64,000 nucleotides of DNA from CAYFZO01 sp964347615. Lineage in GTDB: Bacteria > Pseudomonadota > Gammaproteobacteria > Poriferisulfidales > Oxydemutatoraceae. Under the pieces are notes generated by a model. The model was given only the letters and a program-made list of their open reading frames with translations. It searched no databases and had not been told where the DNA came from. The position numbers were made by a program, and so were the translations under genes. Positions 18,343 to 26,356 of the stretch are shown here, piece by piece. How positions within the stretch are numbered: position 1 is the stretch's first letter; each line of letters begins with the position of its first letter. The DNA lies in the NCBI GenBank assembly GCA_964347615.1, contig CAYFZO010000008.1:11138-75137 (forward strand), in the 5' to 3' direction.

Positions 18343-19515
18343 GTATGAGTTCAGAGAGATATGAGGCAAAGGTAAAACTCGCTCCGGGCGGTGAAACGCC
18401 GGAGCGGGCCTGATTCAGGTAGCCTAAAAAAACTCAACTTCAGGAGCCTAATCATGCAGACAAAAAGCCTGCGGTGGATAGCATACCCCACCACGAGAAT
18501 TATCTGGAACCTTCCCCCGGTGGCGGCTGGGCGGGAGGAAACCATCCATGCCATCAACCGCTTGCGAGAGGCGGGGTGCGACCTCAGCGCCGCCTGCGCC
18601 GAACGCGGTATCAGCCGGGCGACCTATTACCGCTGGCAGCAACGCTACCGCCACGGCGGCGCCCGCGGGTTGACGCCCCGAAGCCGTCAGCCCAGGCGTT
18701 GCCAGACCGCTCGCTGGCGTGCTCAAGACGAGCGATTGGTCTGGCAACTGCGCCGGGCTCACCCAACCTACGGCAAGTTAAGGCTTTGGCGCATTCTGGT
18801 TCGGGATCATGGGTTTACCCTCAGTGCTTCGACCGTGGGGCGGATCCTGGCCAAAGGCAGACGTCTCGGGCGTATCAAGCCTTGCGCGTTCTACGCACAA
18901 GGACAGGTCAAACCCAAGCGCCGCCGCCAATTCAGCGGCCATGCCAAACGTTGGCGTTATGGGCAGCGCGCGAAAAAGCCCGGCGAGTTGGTTCAGATTG
19001 ATCATCTCTCGGTCTCCCTGCTTCCCGGCGACGTCATCAAAGACTTCAAGGCGATATGCCCAGTGTTGAAATGTCTGGTGCAGCGGGCATACAGCCGGAC
19101 CACCGCAGGCAACGCCGGATGTTTCTTGCGGGAGATCGTCGAGCAGCTGCCTTTTCCAGTACGCGGGATTCAGGTTGACGGCGGCAGCGAATTCATGGCC
19201 GGGTTTGAAGAAACGTGTCAGGACGGCACTATCAGGATTTGGGGGATTGAATTTTATGTTCTGCCGCTGCGCCGCCCTCAATACAACGGCTGCGTCGAAC
19301 GGGTCAACCGAACCGTGCGCGAGGAGTTTTACTCTCAATACCAGAGAGAGGTCGATTTAGCGTCGGTCAATCAAGGGCTGGCCGAATACCAGCACCGATA
19401 TAATCACTTTCGTCCGCACTAGGGCTGGCTTTGAGCACTCCAATGGAGTATCTTGAGTACCTCGGAATGGCTGTTTGAAAGGGGATCTTTTGTCTCATAT
19501 GCCCTGAACCCATAC
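18343..19515 (+). mobile_element. IS481-like insertion sequence, 1173 bp
   Basis: The ends are imperfect inverted repeats of about 29 bp. The left end begins GTATGAGTTCAG and continues to ATATGAGGCAAA. The right end, read in reverse complement, begins GTATGGGTTCAG and continues to ATATGAGACAAA, with one indel between the two. A hairpin (CGCTCCG and CGGAGCG arms) lies just inside the left end and is conserved in the two remnants downstream. One transposase gene fills the element. I did not find a clear target duplication, and a second right-end copy abuts the right end. Family placement rests on the transposase. Confidence 0.75.
18454..19422 (+). CDS. IS481-like transposase, C-terminally frameshifted
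   Basis: This 322-residue DDE transposase starts at an ATG behind a good ribosome-binding site (CAGGAG). The helix-turn-helix region is SAACAERGISRATYYRWQQR, followed by RGLTPRSRQP. The catalytic triad is visible as Asp in VQIDHLSV, Asp in IQVDGGSEF and Glu in NGCVERVNRT. Compared with the more complete ends of the remnants (which read RPHRA, then PAEYLECLGTAV and a stop), this copy loses a base right after RPH and stops about 20 residues early. It may be inactive or only mildly affected. Confidence 0.8.
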   Translation: MQTKSLRWIAYPTTRIIWNLPPVAAGREETIHAINRLREAGCDLSAACAERGISRATYYRWQQRYRHGGARGLTPRSRQPRRCQTARWRAQDERLVWQLRRAHPTYGKLRLWRILVRDHGFTLSASTVGRILAKGRRLGRIKPCAFYAQGQVKPKRRRQFSGHAKRWRYGQRAKKPGELVQIDHLSVSLLPGDVIKDFKAICPVLKCLVQRAYSRTTAGNAGCFLREIVEQLPFPVRGIQVDGGSEFMAGFEETCQDGTIRIWGIEFYVLPLRRPQYNGCVERVNRTVREEFYSQYQREVDLASVNQGLAEYQHRYNHFRPH

Positions 19516-19620
19516 AGCGCTGGCTTTGAGCGCTCTAGTGGAGTATCTTGAGCGCGTTGGAATGGCTGTTTGAAAGGGGAGGCTTTTTGTCTCATATATC
19601 CTGAGCCCATGCAATACATT
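19516..19620 (+). repeat. Second IS right-end copy abutting the element
   Basis: About 100 bp repeats the transposase 3' end and right terminus immediately after the element's own right end: GGCTTTGAGCGCTC, GAGTATCTTGAGCGCG, GGAATGGCTGTTTGAAAGG, TTTTGTCTCATATATCC. The same sequence precedes the second kinase gene at about 22218-22317. It therefore marks the left boundary of the duplicated 2.7-kb unit. Confidence 0.7.
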
Positions 19621-19716
19621 GATTTTTCATCACCCATCATTAAACTGCTTCGCTCCAGCACTCGTCGCGCGTTGGTTTTTCCTCATGTCTACTGACTGCA
19701 TTCAGGAACTGAATTG

Positions 19717-21489
19717 ATGGCTGGAAATATCAGAAACGCTTTGCCGAACGGCACGAAGCTGGGCGAACATTACAAGATCGAAGAATGTATCGGCGTCGGT
19801 AGTTTTAGCATTGTCTATCGGGCGAGACACGGCGACAATCCAGACGATGTATGCGCCATCAAGGAGTTGTTTCCGAGCCATCTTGTGTCCCGCAAAGGCA
19901 AGTTGGTGCGGCCTTCGTCAAGCGGAGTGGTGGAGTCGTATAAAAAGACCCTGAGTGGTTTTTTGTCGGAAGCGAAACGCCTGACCCGGTTGGGCGACTG
20001 CCCCGGTGTCGTGCGTTGCCGTAACTACTTTGAGGAGAACCGGACCAGTTATTTGGTGATGGAGTATGTAGAAGGGAAGTGTTTAAGGGACATGATAGCC
20101 GCTTATAAGGAAAGGAACGATACGTTCAAGCCTGAGGTAGTAAAGTCTTGGTTCGAGGACCTTTTATCGGGATTGAAAGAGGTTCACAAGGCAGAGCTTC
20201 TGCACCTCGATATCAGGCCGGACAACGTTTATATAAGGCACCAGGATAAGAAGCCGGTTTTGCTGGGTTTCGGCGCTGTCCGTCACGAGACGGGTAAAAG
20301 AACGGAGAGTGATTCGCTGGTAGGTACTCGCCCTTACGCCCCGTATGAGCAGGAACATTCACATGGAGAGTTGGGTCCTTGGACGGACATTTACGCCCTG
20401 GGGATGACGTTTTATGAGTTGATGTTTTTGGACAGAGATAAATTGCCGTCTAGTTCGTCTCGCAAGGCAGAGGATTTATTGCTTCCGGCGGTGTCGAGAG
20501 AAGAGGGTTCAGTCTATACTGCGGATTTTCTGGAGTTGATAGACATGTGCTTGTCGGTGGATAAGGAAAACCGGCCGCAAAGCGTGGAAAAGGTGGAGTC
20601 ATCTCTGCCGAAAAAGAGTGCGCCGTTGAAAGAGTCCATCGCGCCGCGGCCGCGGAGATTAACGGAGCTGGCGGTGTTAATAGCGTTTTTGGTGGTGTTG
20701 GTTTCGGGAAGCGTTATGTATTTTTGGCTTCTTCCGGCCCCGCCGGACTCGAAGCCGGCTCCCTCAGAGCTGGAGCCGAGGGAGCCCCCGGACGCGGCTG
20801 CGCACGAGATCGAGATGGTGAAATTAAGCGAGGGCAGTTTCCTGATGGGGAGTGAGTCTGGCGAGCTTTATGAACAACCTGTTCACCGTGTTGAAATCAA
20901 GCCGTTTGCGATTGGGAAGTATGAGGTGCTGGGTTTTCAGTATCGGGCTTTTGAAAAGGCAACGGATCGTAATGCCGCTAAGTACTGGGGGGACAAAGCC
21001 CCCGTTACGAATGTTTCTTGGGATGACGCTCAAGCATATATAGATTGGCTGAACAAGCAAAACAAGCAAACGGGTCTTAATTACCGTCTTCCGACGGAGG
21101 CTGAGTGGGAGTATGCGATTCGTGCGGGCAGCACGACGACGTATCATTTTGGCGATGATGAGAAGGATTTGTCGATTTACGCCAATTATGGTAGGCATAA
21201 TCGTGGCCCTATGGAGGCGGGAAGTTTTCGTTCGAACGCATGGGGCATATATGATATGTTAGGGAACGTATGGGAATGGGTGGAGGACTGCTGGCACGAA
21301 GATTATTCAGGCGCCCCGTCCGACGGGCGACCCGCTTGGGTAGAGGGTTGTGACTTGGTGAATGAGGCCGTTGTTCGCGGCGGCTCCTGGGACGCCGATG
21401 CTTGGCTCCTTCGGTCGGCGAATCGGGGTCAGACCCCCCGGACTAACCGCGGTAACCTCATCGGGTTTCGTCTCGCGCAGGACTTATGA
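19717..21489 (+). CDS. Membrane kinase-like/FGE-sulfatase fusion, copy 1
   Basis: This 590-residue protein has an N-terminal Ser/Thr-kinase-like domain (about 20-290), one transmembrane segment (about 318-340) and a C-terminal formylglycine-generating-enzyme-like (FGE/SUMF1) domain (about 364-590), presumably outside the cytoplasm. Kinase features: glycine loop IGVGSFSIVY (25-34), AIKELF lysine, and HLDIRPDN with Asp165. The DFG motif is Gly184-Phe-Gly, so the metal-binding aspartate is missing and activity is doubtful. FGE features: MGSE, RLPTEAEWEYA, MLGNVWEWVEDCW, RGGSW and GFRL. Residues 559-582 (21391-21462), between RGGSW and GFRL, differ from copy 2 at 14 of 24 positions. ATG is preferred over an in-frame TTG one codon upstream. 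AGGA lies about ten bases upstream. Confidence 0.88.
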   Translation: MAGNIRNALPNGTKLGEHYKIEECIGVGSFSIVYRARHGDNPDDVCAIKELFPSHLVSRKGKLVRPSSSGVVESYKKTLSGFLSEAKRLTRLGDCPGVVRCRNYFEENRTSYLVMEYVEGKCLRDMIAAYKERNDTFKPEVVKSWFEDLLSGLKEVHKAELLHLDIRPDNVYIRHQDKKPVLLGFGAVRHETGKRTESDSLVGTRPYAPYEQEHSHGELGPWTDIYALGMTFYELMFLDRDKLPSSSSRKAEDLLLPAVSREEGSVYTADFLELIDMCLSVDKENRPQSVEKVESSLPKKSAPLKESIAPRPRRLTELAVLIAFLVVLVSGSVMYFWLLPAPPDSKPAPSELEPREPPDAAAHEIEMVKLSEGSFLMGSESGELYEQPVHRVEIKPFAIGKYEVLGFQYRAFEKATDRNAAKYWGDKAPVTNVSWDDAQAYIDWLNKQNKQTGLNYRLPTEAEWEYAIRAGSTTTYHFGDDEKDLSIYANYGRHNRGPMEAGSFRSNAWGIYDMLGNVWEWVEDCWHEDYSGAPSDGRPAWVEGCDLVNEAVVRGGSWDADAWLLRSANRGQTPRTNRGNLIGFRLAQDL

Positions 21490-21510
21490 CCCTTTGTTTC
21501 TTGTTCCTTT

Positions 21511-21554
21511 GACAGCGAGCGTGAGCGAGCGTGCCGCCGTGAGGCGGCGCTGTC
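21511..21554 (+). promoter_or_regulatory. Nested inverted repeats downstream of copy 1
   Basis: An outer stem GACAGCG...CGCTGTC encloses an inner hairpin GCCGCC-GTGA-GGCGGC, beginning 21 bp after the stop codon. The outer stem is retained in copy 2 (24174-24217) with one G-U wobble, whereas the inner stem is damaged there. It could be an mRNA 3' structure or a DNA hairpin; its position just after a variable gene end is discussed under findings. Confidence 0.5.
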
Positions 21555-21580
21555 CCGCGCGACTGCGCGGGAGATTTTTT
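21554..21580 (+). terminator. Rho-independent terminator of copy 1
   Basis: A seven-base-pair stem CCCGCGC-GACT-GCGCGGG is followed by AGATTTTTT, 65 bp after the kinase/FGE stop codon. Stem, tetraloop and T tract fit an intrinsic terminator. Confidence 0.75.
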
Positions 21581-21665
21581 CGTGGGCTGATGCTTGAAAG
21601 AAGCACCTAACCTCAACCGCCGCAGGCTGTGGAGCTCTGTTTCTGCCCATCCTGATTATTGATTC

Positions 21666-22317
21666 GCACGAGTTCAGGGCAATGTGAGATAAAAACAAAA
21701 ACCCGCTCCGAGCCGTCAAGCGCCGGAGCGAGCCTGATTCAGGCCACCAAGAAAACCAACAAAAAGCACCTGAATCATGCAGACGAAAAGCCTGCGATGA
21801 GTCGCGTACTCGCCACGAGAATTATCTGGAACTTTCCCTCTGCCGGCGGTTGAGCAGGAGAGAAAGATCCAAGTCGTCGGTTGTTTTTGCGAAGCGGAGA
21901 CCGGCACCTGCTTGCTTGCGTATCATCTGCCGTTCGATGTGCACCCCGAAGTCAGCAACAACGCTTGTCTTGCGCGTAAGTTGAACCTGCAAACCGAAAG
22001 CGTGCCCGACGTCGACCAAGCCGCCTCGCTTGCGTTGTTCGGATGCGCCGCCGCGCCGCTTTCAATCACGCCGTCCTCAATCTAGGGGCTGAGTTGAGCC
22101 GGACAATCGAGTCGTACGCGAGGAGTTTTATTCTCAATACTAGGGAGGGGTCGATTTGGCGTCGGTCAATCAAGGGCTAGCCGAATACCAGCACTGATAC
22201 AATCACTTCCGCCCCCACCGGGTGCTGGCTTTTGAGTTCCCCGATGGAGTATCTTGAGCGTCTCGGAATGGCTGTTTGAAAGGGGAGGCTTTTGTCTCAT
22301 ATATCCTGAGCCCATGC
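21666..22317 (+). mobile_element. 652-bp IS-derived remnant (non-autonomous), copy 1
   Basis: Both termini resemble those of the IS481-like element: left GAGTTCAGGGCAATGTGAGA with the adjoining CGCTCCG/CGGAGCG hairpin, right TTTTGTCTCATATATCC. The transposase start region (MQTKSLR then TGA) and the last ~60 codons are recognisable but broken. The middle is replaced by about 240 bp with no match to the transposase. A frame there reads GCFCEAETGTCLLAYHLPFD and ends in TAG; I do not recognise it. An element with both ends and no transposase could be mobilised in trans. Confidence 0.65.
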
Positions 22318-22421
22318 AATACATTGATTTTTCATCACCCATCATTAAACTGCTTCGCTCCAGCACTCGTCGCGCGTTGGTTTTTCCTCATGTCTACTGA
22401 CTGCATTCAGGAACTGAATTG

Positions 22422-24143
22422 ATGGCTGGAAATATCAGAAACGCTTTGCCGAACGGCACGAAGCTGGGCGAACATTACAAGATCGAAGAATGTATCGGCG
22501 TCGGTAGTTTTAGCATTGTCTATCGGGCGAGACACGGCGACAATCCAGACGATGTATGCGCCATCAAGGAGTTGTTTCCGAGCCATCTTGTGTCCCGCAA
22601 AGGCAAGTTGGTGCGGCCTTCGTCAAGCGGAGTGGTGGAGTCGTATAAAAAGACCCTGAGTGGTTTTTTGTCGGAAGCGAAACGCCTGACCCGGTTGGGC
22701 GACTGCCCCGGTGTCGTGCGTTGCCGTAACTACTTTGAGGAGAACCGGACCAGTTATTTGGTGATGGAGTATGTAGAAGGGAAGTGTTTAAGGGACATGA
22801 TAGCCGCTTATAAGGAAAGGAACGATACGTTCAAGCCTGAGGTAGTAAAGTCTTGGTTCGAGGACCTTTTATCGGGATTGAAAGAGGTTCACAAGGCAGA
22901 GCTTCTGCACCTCGATATCAGGCCGGACAACGTTTATATAAGGCACCAGGATAAGAAGCCGGTTTTGCTGGGTTTCGGCGCTGTCCGTCACGAGACGGGT
23001 AAAAGAACGGAGAGTGATTCGCTGGTAAGTACTCGCCCTTATGCCCCGTATGAGCAGGAACGTTCACATGGAGAGTTGGGTCCTTGGACGGATATTTACG
23101 CGCTGGGGGTGATGTTTTATGAATTGATGTTTTTGGACAGGGATGAATTGCCGGACAGTTCGTCTCGCTTGGATTCGATATTCATCAAGAAGGCAGGGGA
23201 TTTATTGCCTCCGGCGGTGTCGAGAAAAGAGAGTTCAGGCTATCCTTCGGATTTTCTGAGGTTGATAGAGAAGTGCTTGTCGGTGGATAAGGAAAACCGG
23301 CCGCAAAGCGTGGAAGAGGTGGGGTCATCTCTGCCGAAAAAGAGTGTGCCGTCGGAAGATCCCATCGCGCCGCGGTCGCGGCGATTAGTGGGGCTGGCGG
23401 TGTCAATAGCGTTTTTGGTGGTATTGGTTTCGGGAAGCGTTATGTATTTTTGGCCCCGCCCGAACCCGCTCGAGATCGAGATGGTCGAATTAAGGGGGGG
23501 CAATTTCCTGATGGGGAGTGAGTTTGGCTCTGCTGATGAACGACCTATTCATCGCGTTGAAATCGAGCCGTTTGCGATTGGGAAGTATGAGGTGCTGGGT
23601 TTTCAGTATCGGGCTTTTGAAACCGCGACGGGTCGTAGCGGCGCTGAGTACCACGGGGACAAAGCTTCCGTTACGAATGTTTCTTGGTATGACGCCCAAA
23701 AGTATATAGATTGGCTGAACGATCGAACGGGTCTTAATTACCGTCTTCCGACGGAAGCTGAGTGGGAGTATGCGGCTCGTGCGGGCAGCATTACGGCGTA
23801 TCATTTTGGCGATGATGAGTATTTGTTGTACCGTTACGCCAATTATGGTCAGCGTAATAGTGGCCCTATGAAGGCAGGGAGTTTTCGTCCGAACGCATGG
23901 GGCATATATGACATGCTAGGGAACGTATGGGAATGGGTGGAGGACTGCTGGCATGATGATTATTCAGGTGCCCCGTCCGACAGGCGCGCCTGGGTATCGG
24001 GTTGTGTCGATACGGAGAGAGCCGTTCTTCGCGGCGGCTCTTGGAATGCCCATGCCTGGTCCCTTCGGTCGGTGAGCCGGGCCGGGAGCTCCCGGTCCGT
24101 CCGCAGCGACCTCAGCGGGTTTCGTCTCGTGCAGGACTTATGA
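22422..24143 (+). CDS. Membrane kinase-like/FGE-sulfatase fusion, copy 2
   Basis: This 573-residue paralogue of the gene at 19717 has the same architecture: kinase-like domain, single transmembrane segment (VGLAVSIAFLVVLVSGSVMY), then FGE-like domain. The first ~210 residues are practically identical to copy 1, including HLDIRPDN and the degenerate GFG in place of DFG. The linker after the membrane segment is shorter (it lacks a proline-rich stretch of about 25 residues), and the kinase C-lobe has a small insertion. In the last segment, residues 542-565 between RGGSW and GFRL carry 14 substitutions relative to copy 1, nearly all amino-acid changing, while Trp, LRS and three Arg are kept. The upstream 150 bp are shared, so regulation is probably the same. 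Confidence 0.88.
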   Translation: MAGNIRNALPNGTKLGEHYKIEECIGVGSFSIVYRARHGDNPDDVCAIKELFPSHLVSRKGKLVRPSSSGVVESYKKTLSGFLSEAKRLTRLGDCPGVVRCRNYFEENRTSYLVMEYVEGKCLRDMIAAYKERNDTFKPEVVKSWFEDLLSGLKEVHKAELLHLDIRPDNVYIRHQDKKPVLLGFGAVRHETGKRTESDSLVSTRPYAPYEQERSHGELGPWTDIYALGVMFYELMFLDRDELPDSSSRLDSIFIKKAGDLLPPAVSRKESSGYPSDFLRLIEKCLSVDKENRPQSVEEVGSSLPKKSVPSEDPIAPRSRRLVGLAVSIAFLVVLVSGSVMYFWPRPNPLEIEMVELRGGNFLMGSEFGSADERPIHRVEIEPFAIGKYEVLGFQYRAFETATGRSGAEYHGDKASVTNVSWYDAQKYIDWLNDRTGLNYRLPTEAEWEYAARAGSITAYHFGDDEYLLYRYANYGQRNSGPMKAGSFRPNAWGIYDMLGNVWEWVEDCWHDDYSGAPSDRRAWVSGCVDTERAVLRGGSWNAHAWSLRSVSRAGSSRSVRSDLSGFRLVQDL

Positions 24144-24214
24144 CTCCTTGTTGCTTGTTTCTTGTTCCCTTGACGGCGAGCGTGAGCGAGCGCACCACCG
24201 TGAGGCGGCGCTGT

Positions 24215-24242
24215 CCCGTTCGACTGCGCGGGAGATTTTTTT
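24215..24242 (+). terminator. Terminator of copy 2 (weakened stem)
   Basis: CCCGTTC-GACT-GCGCGGG followed by AGATTTTTTT corresponds to the terminator after copy 1, but two substitutions leave one mismatch and one G-U pair in the stem. It probably still works because the three G-C pairs at the base and the T tract persist. Confidence 0.6.
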
Positions 24243-24326
24243 CGTGGGCTGATGCCTGAAAGAAGCACCAACCTCAACTGCTGCAGGCTGTGGAGCTCTG
24301 TTTCTGCCCATCCTGATTATTGATTC

Positions 24327-24978
24327 GCACAAGTTCAGGGCGATGTGAGATAAAAACAAAAACCCGCTCCGAGCCGTCAAGCGCCGGAGCGAGCCTGATT
24401 CAGGCCACCAAGAAAACCAACAAAAAGCACCTGAATCATGCAGACGAAAAGCCTGCGATGAGTCGCGTACTCGCCACGAGAATTATCTGGAACTTTCCCT
24501 CTGCCGGCGGTTGAGCAGGAGAGAAAGATCCAAGTCGTCGGTTGTTTTTGCGAGGCCGAGACCGGCACCTGCTTGCTTGCGTATTATCTGCCGTTCGACG
24601 CGTACCCCGAATTCGGCAACAACGCTTGTCTTGCGCGTAAGTTGAACCTGCAAACCGAAAGTGTGCTCGACATCGACCAAGCCGCCTCGCTTGCGTTGTT
24701 CGGATGCCTCGCCGCCCCGCCTTCAATCACGCCGTCCTCAATCTAGGGGCTGCGTCGAGCGGGACAACCGAGCCGTACGCGAGGAGTTTTACTCTCAATA
24801 CCATGGAGGGGGCGATTTGGCGTCGATCAATCAAGGGCTGGCCGAATACCAGCACTGATACAATCACTTCCGCCCGCACCGAGCACTGGTTTTTAAGTTC
24901 CCCGATGGAGTATCTTGAGCGCCTCGGAATGGCTGTTTGAAAGGGAGGCCTTTTGCCTTATATGTTCTGAACTCATAC
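24327..24978 (+). mobile_element. 652-bp IS-derived remnant (non-autonomous), copy 2
   Basis: It has exactly the same length and structure as the remnant at 21666-22317: IS-like left end and hairpin, broken transposase start, an unrelated middle with a frame reading GCFCEAETGTCLLAYYLPFD, broken transposase end and IS right end. The two differ by scattered substitutions, several of which change the middle frame (for example HLPFDVHPEV versus YLPFDAYPEF). It ends about 100 bp before glyA. Confidence 0.65.
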
Positions 24979-25078
24979 AGCTGCGGTCGTTCCCGCGACC
25001 AGGTGCTACAATATCTAGTCTCGTCCCAATCCAATGAATGATTGCGCGAGAAATATCAGGGAATATCAAGGACTATCA

Positions 25079-26329
25079 ATGTTTTCCTCCAGCATGAAGA
25101 TAGCCGGTTTTGACGCGGAACTGGCGGCGGCGATCGACGCCGAGAAAGCGCGTCAGGAAGAACACGTCGAGTTGATTGCTTCCGAGAACTACGCAAGCCC
25201 CAGGGTGCTTGAGGCGCAGGGGTCGGTGCTGACCAACAAATACGCCGAAGGCTACCCGGCGAAACGCTATTACGGCGGCTGCGAGAACGTGGATATTGCT
25301 GAGCAGCTGGCGATAGACCGCCTCAAGCGGCTGTACGGCGCCGATTACGCGAACGTGCAGCCGCATTCGGGCTCGCAGGCCAACGCCGCGGTGTACCTGG
25401 CGCTGTGCTCGCCCGGCGACACGATCATGGGCATGAAGCTCTCCGACGGCGGGCATCTGACCCACGGCTCGACGGTCAACTTCTCCGGGCAGGTTTTCAA
25501 GGCGGTGCAGTACGGCATAGACGACAACGGCTTGATCGACTACGACGCGATGGAGGCGGAGGCGATCAAGTGCAAGCCGAAGATGCTGATCGGCGGTTTC
25601 TCGGCGTACTCGCAGATCGTCGATTGGAAGCGCATGCGCGAGATCGCCGACAAGGTCGGTGCCTACCTGGTGGTGGACATGGCGCACGTGTCGGGGTTGG
25701 TCGCGGTGGACGAGTACCCGAACCCGGTGCCTTATTCCGACGTGGTGACCTCGACGACGCACAAGAGCCTGCGCGGCCCGCGCGGCGGTTTCATCCTCGC
25801 CAGGGACAACGAAGAAATCGCCAAGAAGTTGAATTCCATGGTATTTCCCGGTACGCAGGGCGGGCCGTTGATGCACGTGATCGCGGCCAAGGCGGTGGCG
25901 TTTCTCGAAGCGTTGCAACCCGAGTTCAAGGAGTACATCCGCGCGGTCAAGAGCAACGCCAAGACGATGGCGAAGACCTTGATCGAACGGGGCTACGAGG
26001 TCGTTTCCGGCGGCACCGAGAACCACTTGATGCTGGTCAGCCTGGTCGCCAAGAAGATCACCGGCAAGGATGCCGACGCCGCGCTCGGCAGGGCGCACAT
26101 CACGGTGAACAAGAACAGCGTGCCCAACGACCCGAACTCGCCGTTCGTGACCGGCGGCCTTCGTTTCGGCACGCCGGCGATCACCACGCGCGGTTTTCGC
26201 GGCGAGGAGACTGAGTATCTGACCAATATGATCTGCGACGTTCTCGACGACATCGGCGACGAAGCCAAGATCGCCGAGGTTGCGGAAAAAGCGAAGGCGC
26301 TGTGCCGGAAGTTTCCGGTCTACCGATAA
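25079..26329 (+). CDS. glyA: Serine hydroxymethyltransferase
   Basis: This 416-residue PLP enzyme interconverts serine and glycine and supplies one-carbon units as methylene-tetrahydrofolate. The start at 25079 gives MFSSSMKIAGFDAELAAAI, matching the usual N-terminus; an upstream ATG at 25034 would add 15 atypical residues. Visible are the ELIASENYASPRVLEAQGS and YAEGYPAKRYYGGCENVD motifs, and the PLP lysine motif VTSTTHKSLRGPRGG near residues 222-236. It heads the glyA-nrdR-rib gene run typical of gammaproteobacteria. A TACAAT -10-like box lies near 25004-25009, upstream of the start. Confidence 0.97.
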   Translation: MFSSSMKIAGFDAELAAAIDAEKARQEEHVELIASENYASPRVLEAQGSVLTNKYAEGYPAKRYYGGCENVDIAEQLAIDRLKRLYGADYANVQPHSGSQANAAVYLALCSPGDTIMGMKLSDGGHLTHGSTVNFSGQVFKAVQYGIDDNGLIDYDAMEAEAIKCKPKMLIGGFSAYSQIVDWKRMREIADKVGAYLVVDMAHVSGLVAVDEYPNPVPYSDVVTSTTHKSLRGPRGGFILARDNEEIAKKLNSMVFPGTQGGPLMHVIAAKAVAFLEALQPEFKEYIRAVKSNAKTMAKTLIERGYEVVSGGTENHLMLVSLVAKKITGKDADAALGRAHITVNKNSVPNDPNSPFVTGGLRFGTPAITTRGFRGEETEYLTNMICDVLDDIGDEAKIAEVAEKAKALCRKFPVYR

Positions 26330-26356
26330 TCGGGAGACGTTCCAGAGGACAGTTCG

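Larger units (their letters stand above)
19516..24978 (+). repeat. Tandem 2.7-kb duplication (kinase/FGE gene plus IS remnant)
   Basis: Two consecutive units each contain an IS right end, a kinase/FGE gene, a hairpin-rich 3' region and a 652-bp IS-derived remnant. The two start codons are 2705 bp apart. Identity is almost complete from the upstream region through about the first 210 codons, then falls through the second half of the gene, and rises again in the 3' hairpin region and the remnants. This mosaic pattern suggests duplication through the flanking repeats, with later conversion or selective diversification. Confidence 0.85.

Noticed and set aside
18060..18413. Plus-strand open frame before the IS element
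   Set aside because: No ribosome-binding site, Arg/Gly-rich low-complexity translation, and it runs into the IS terminus.
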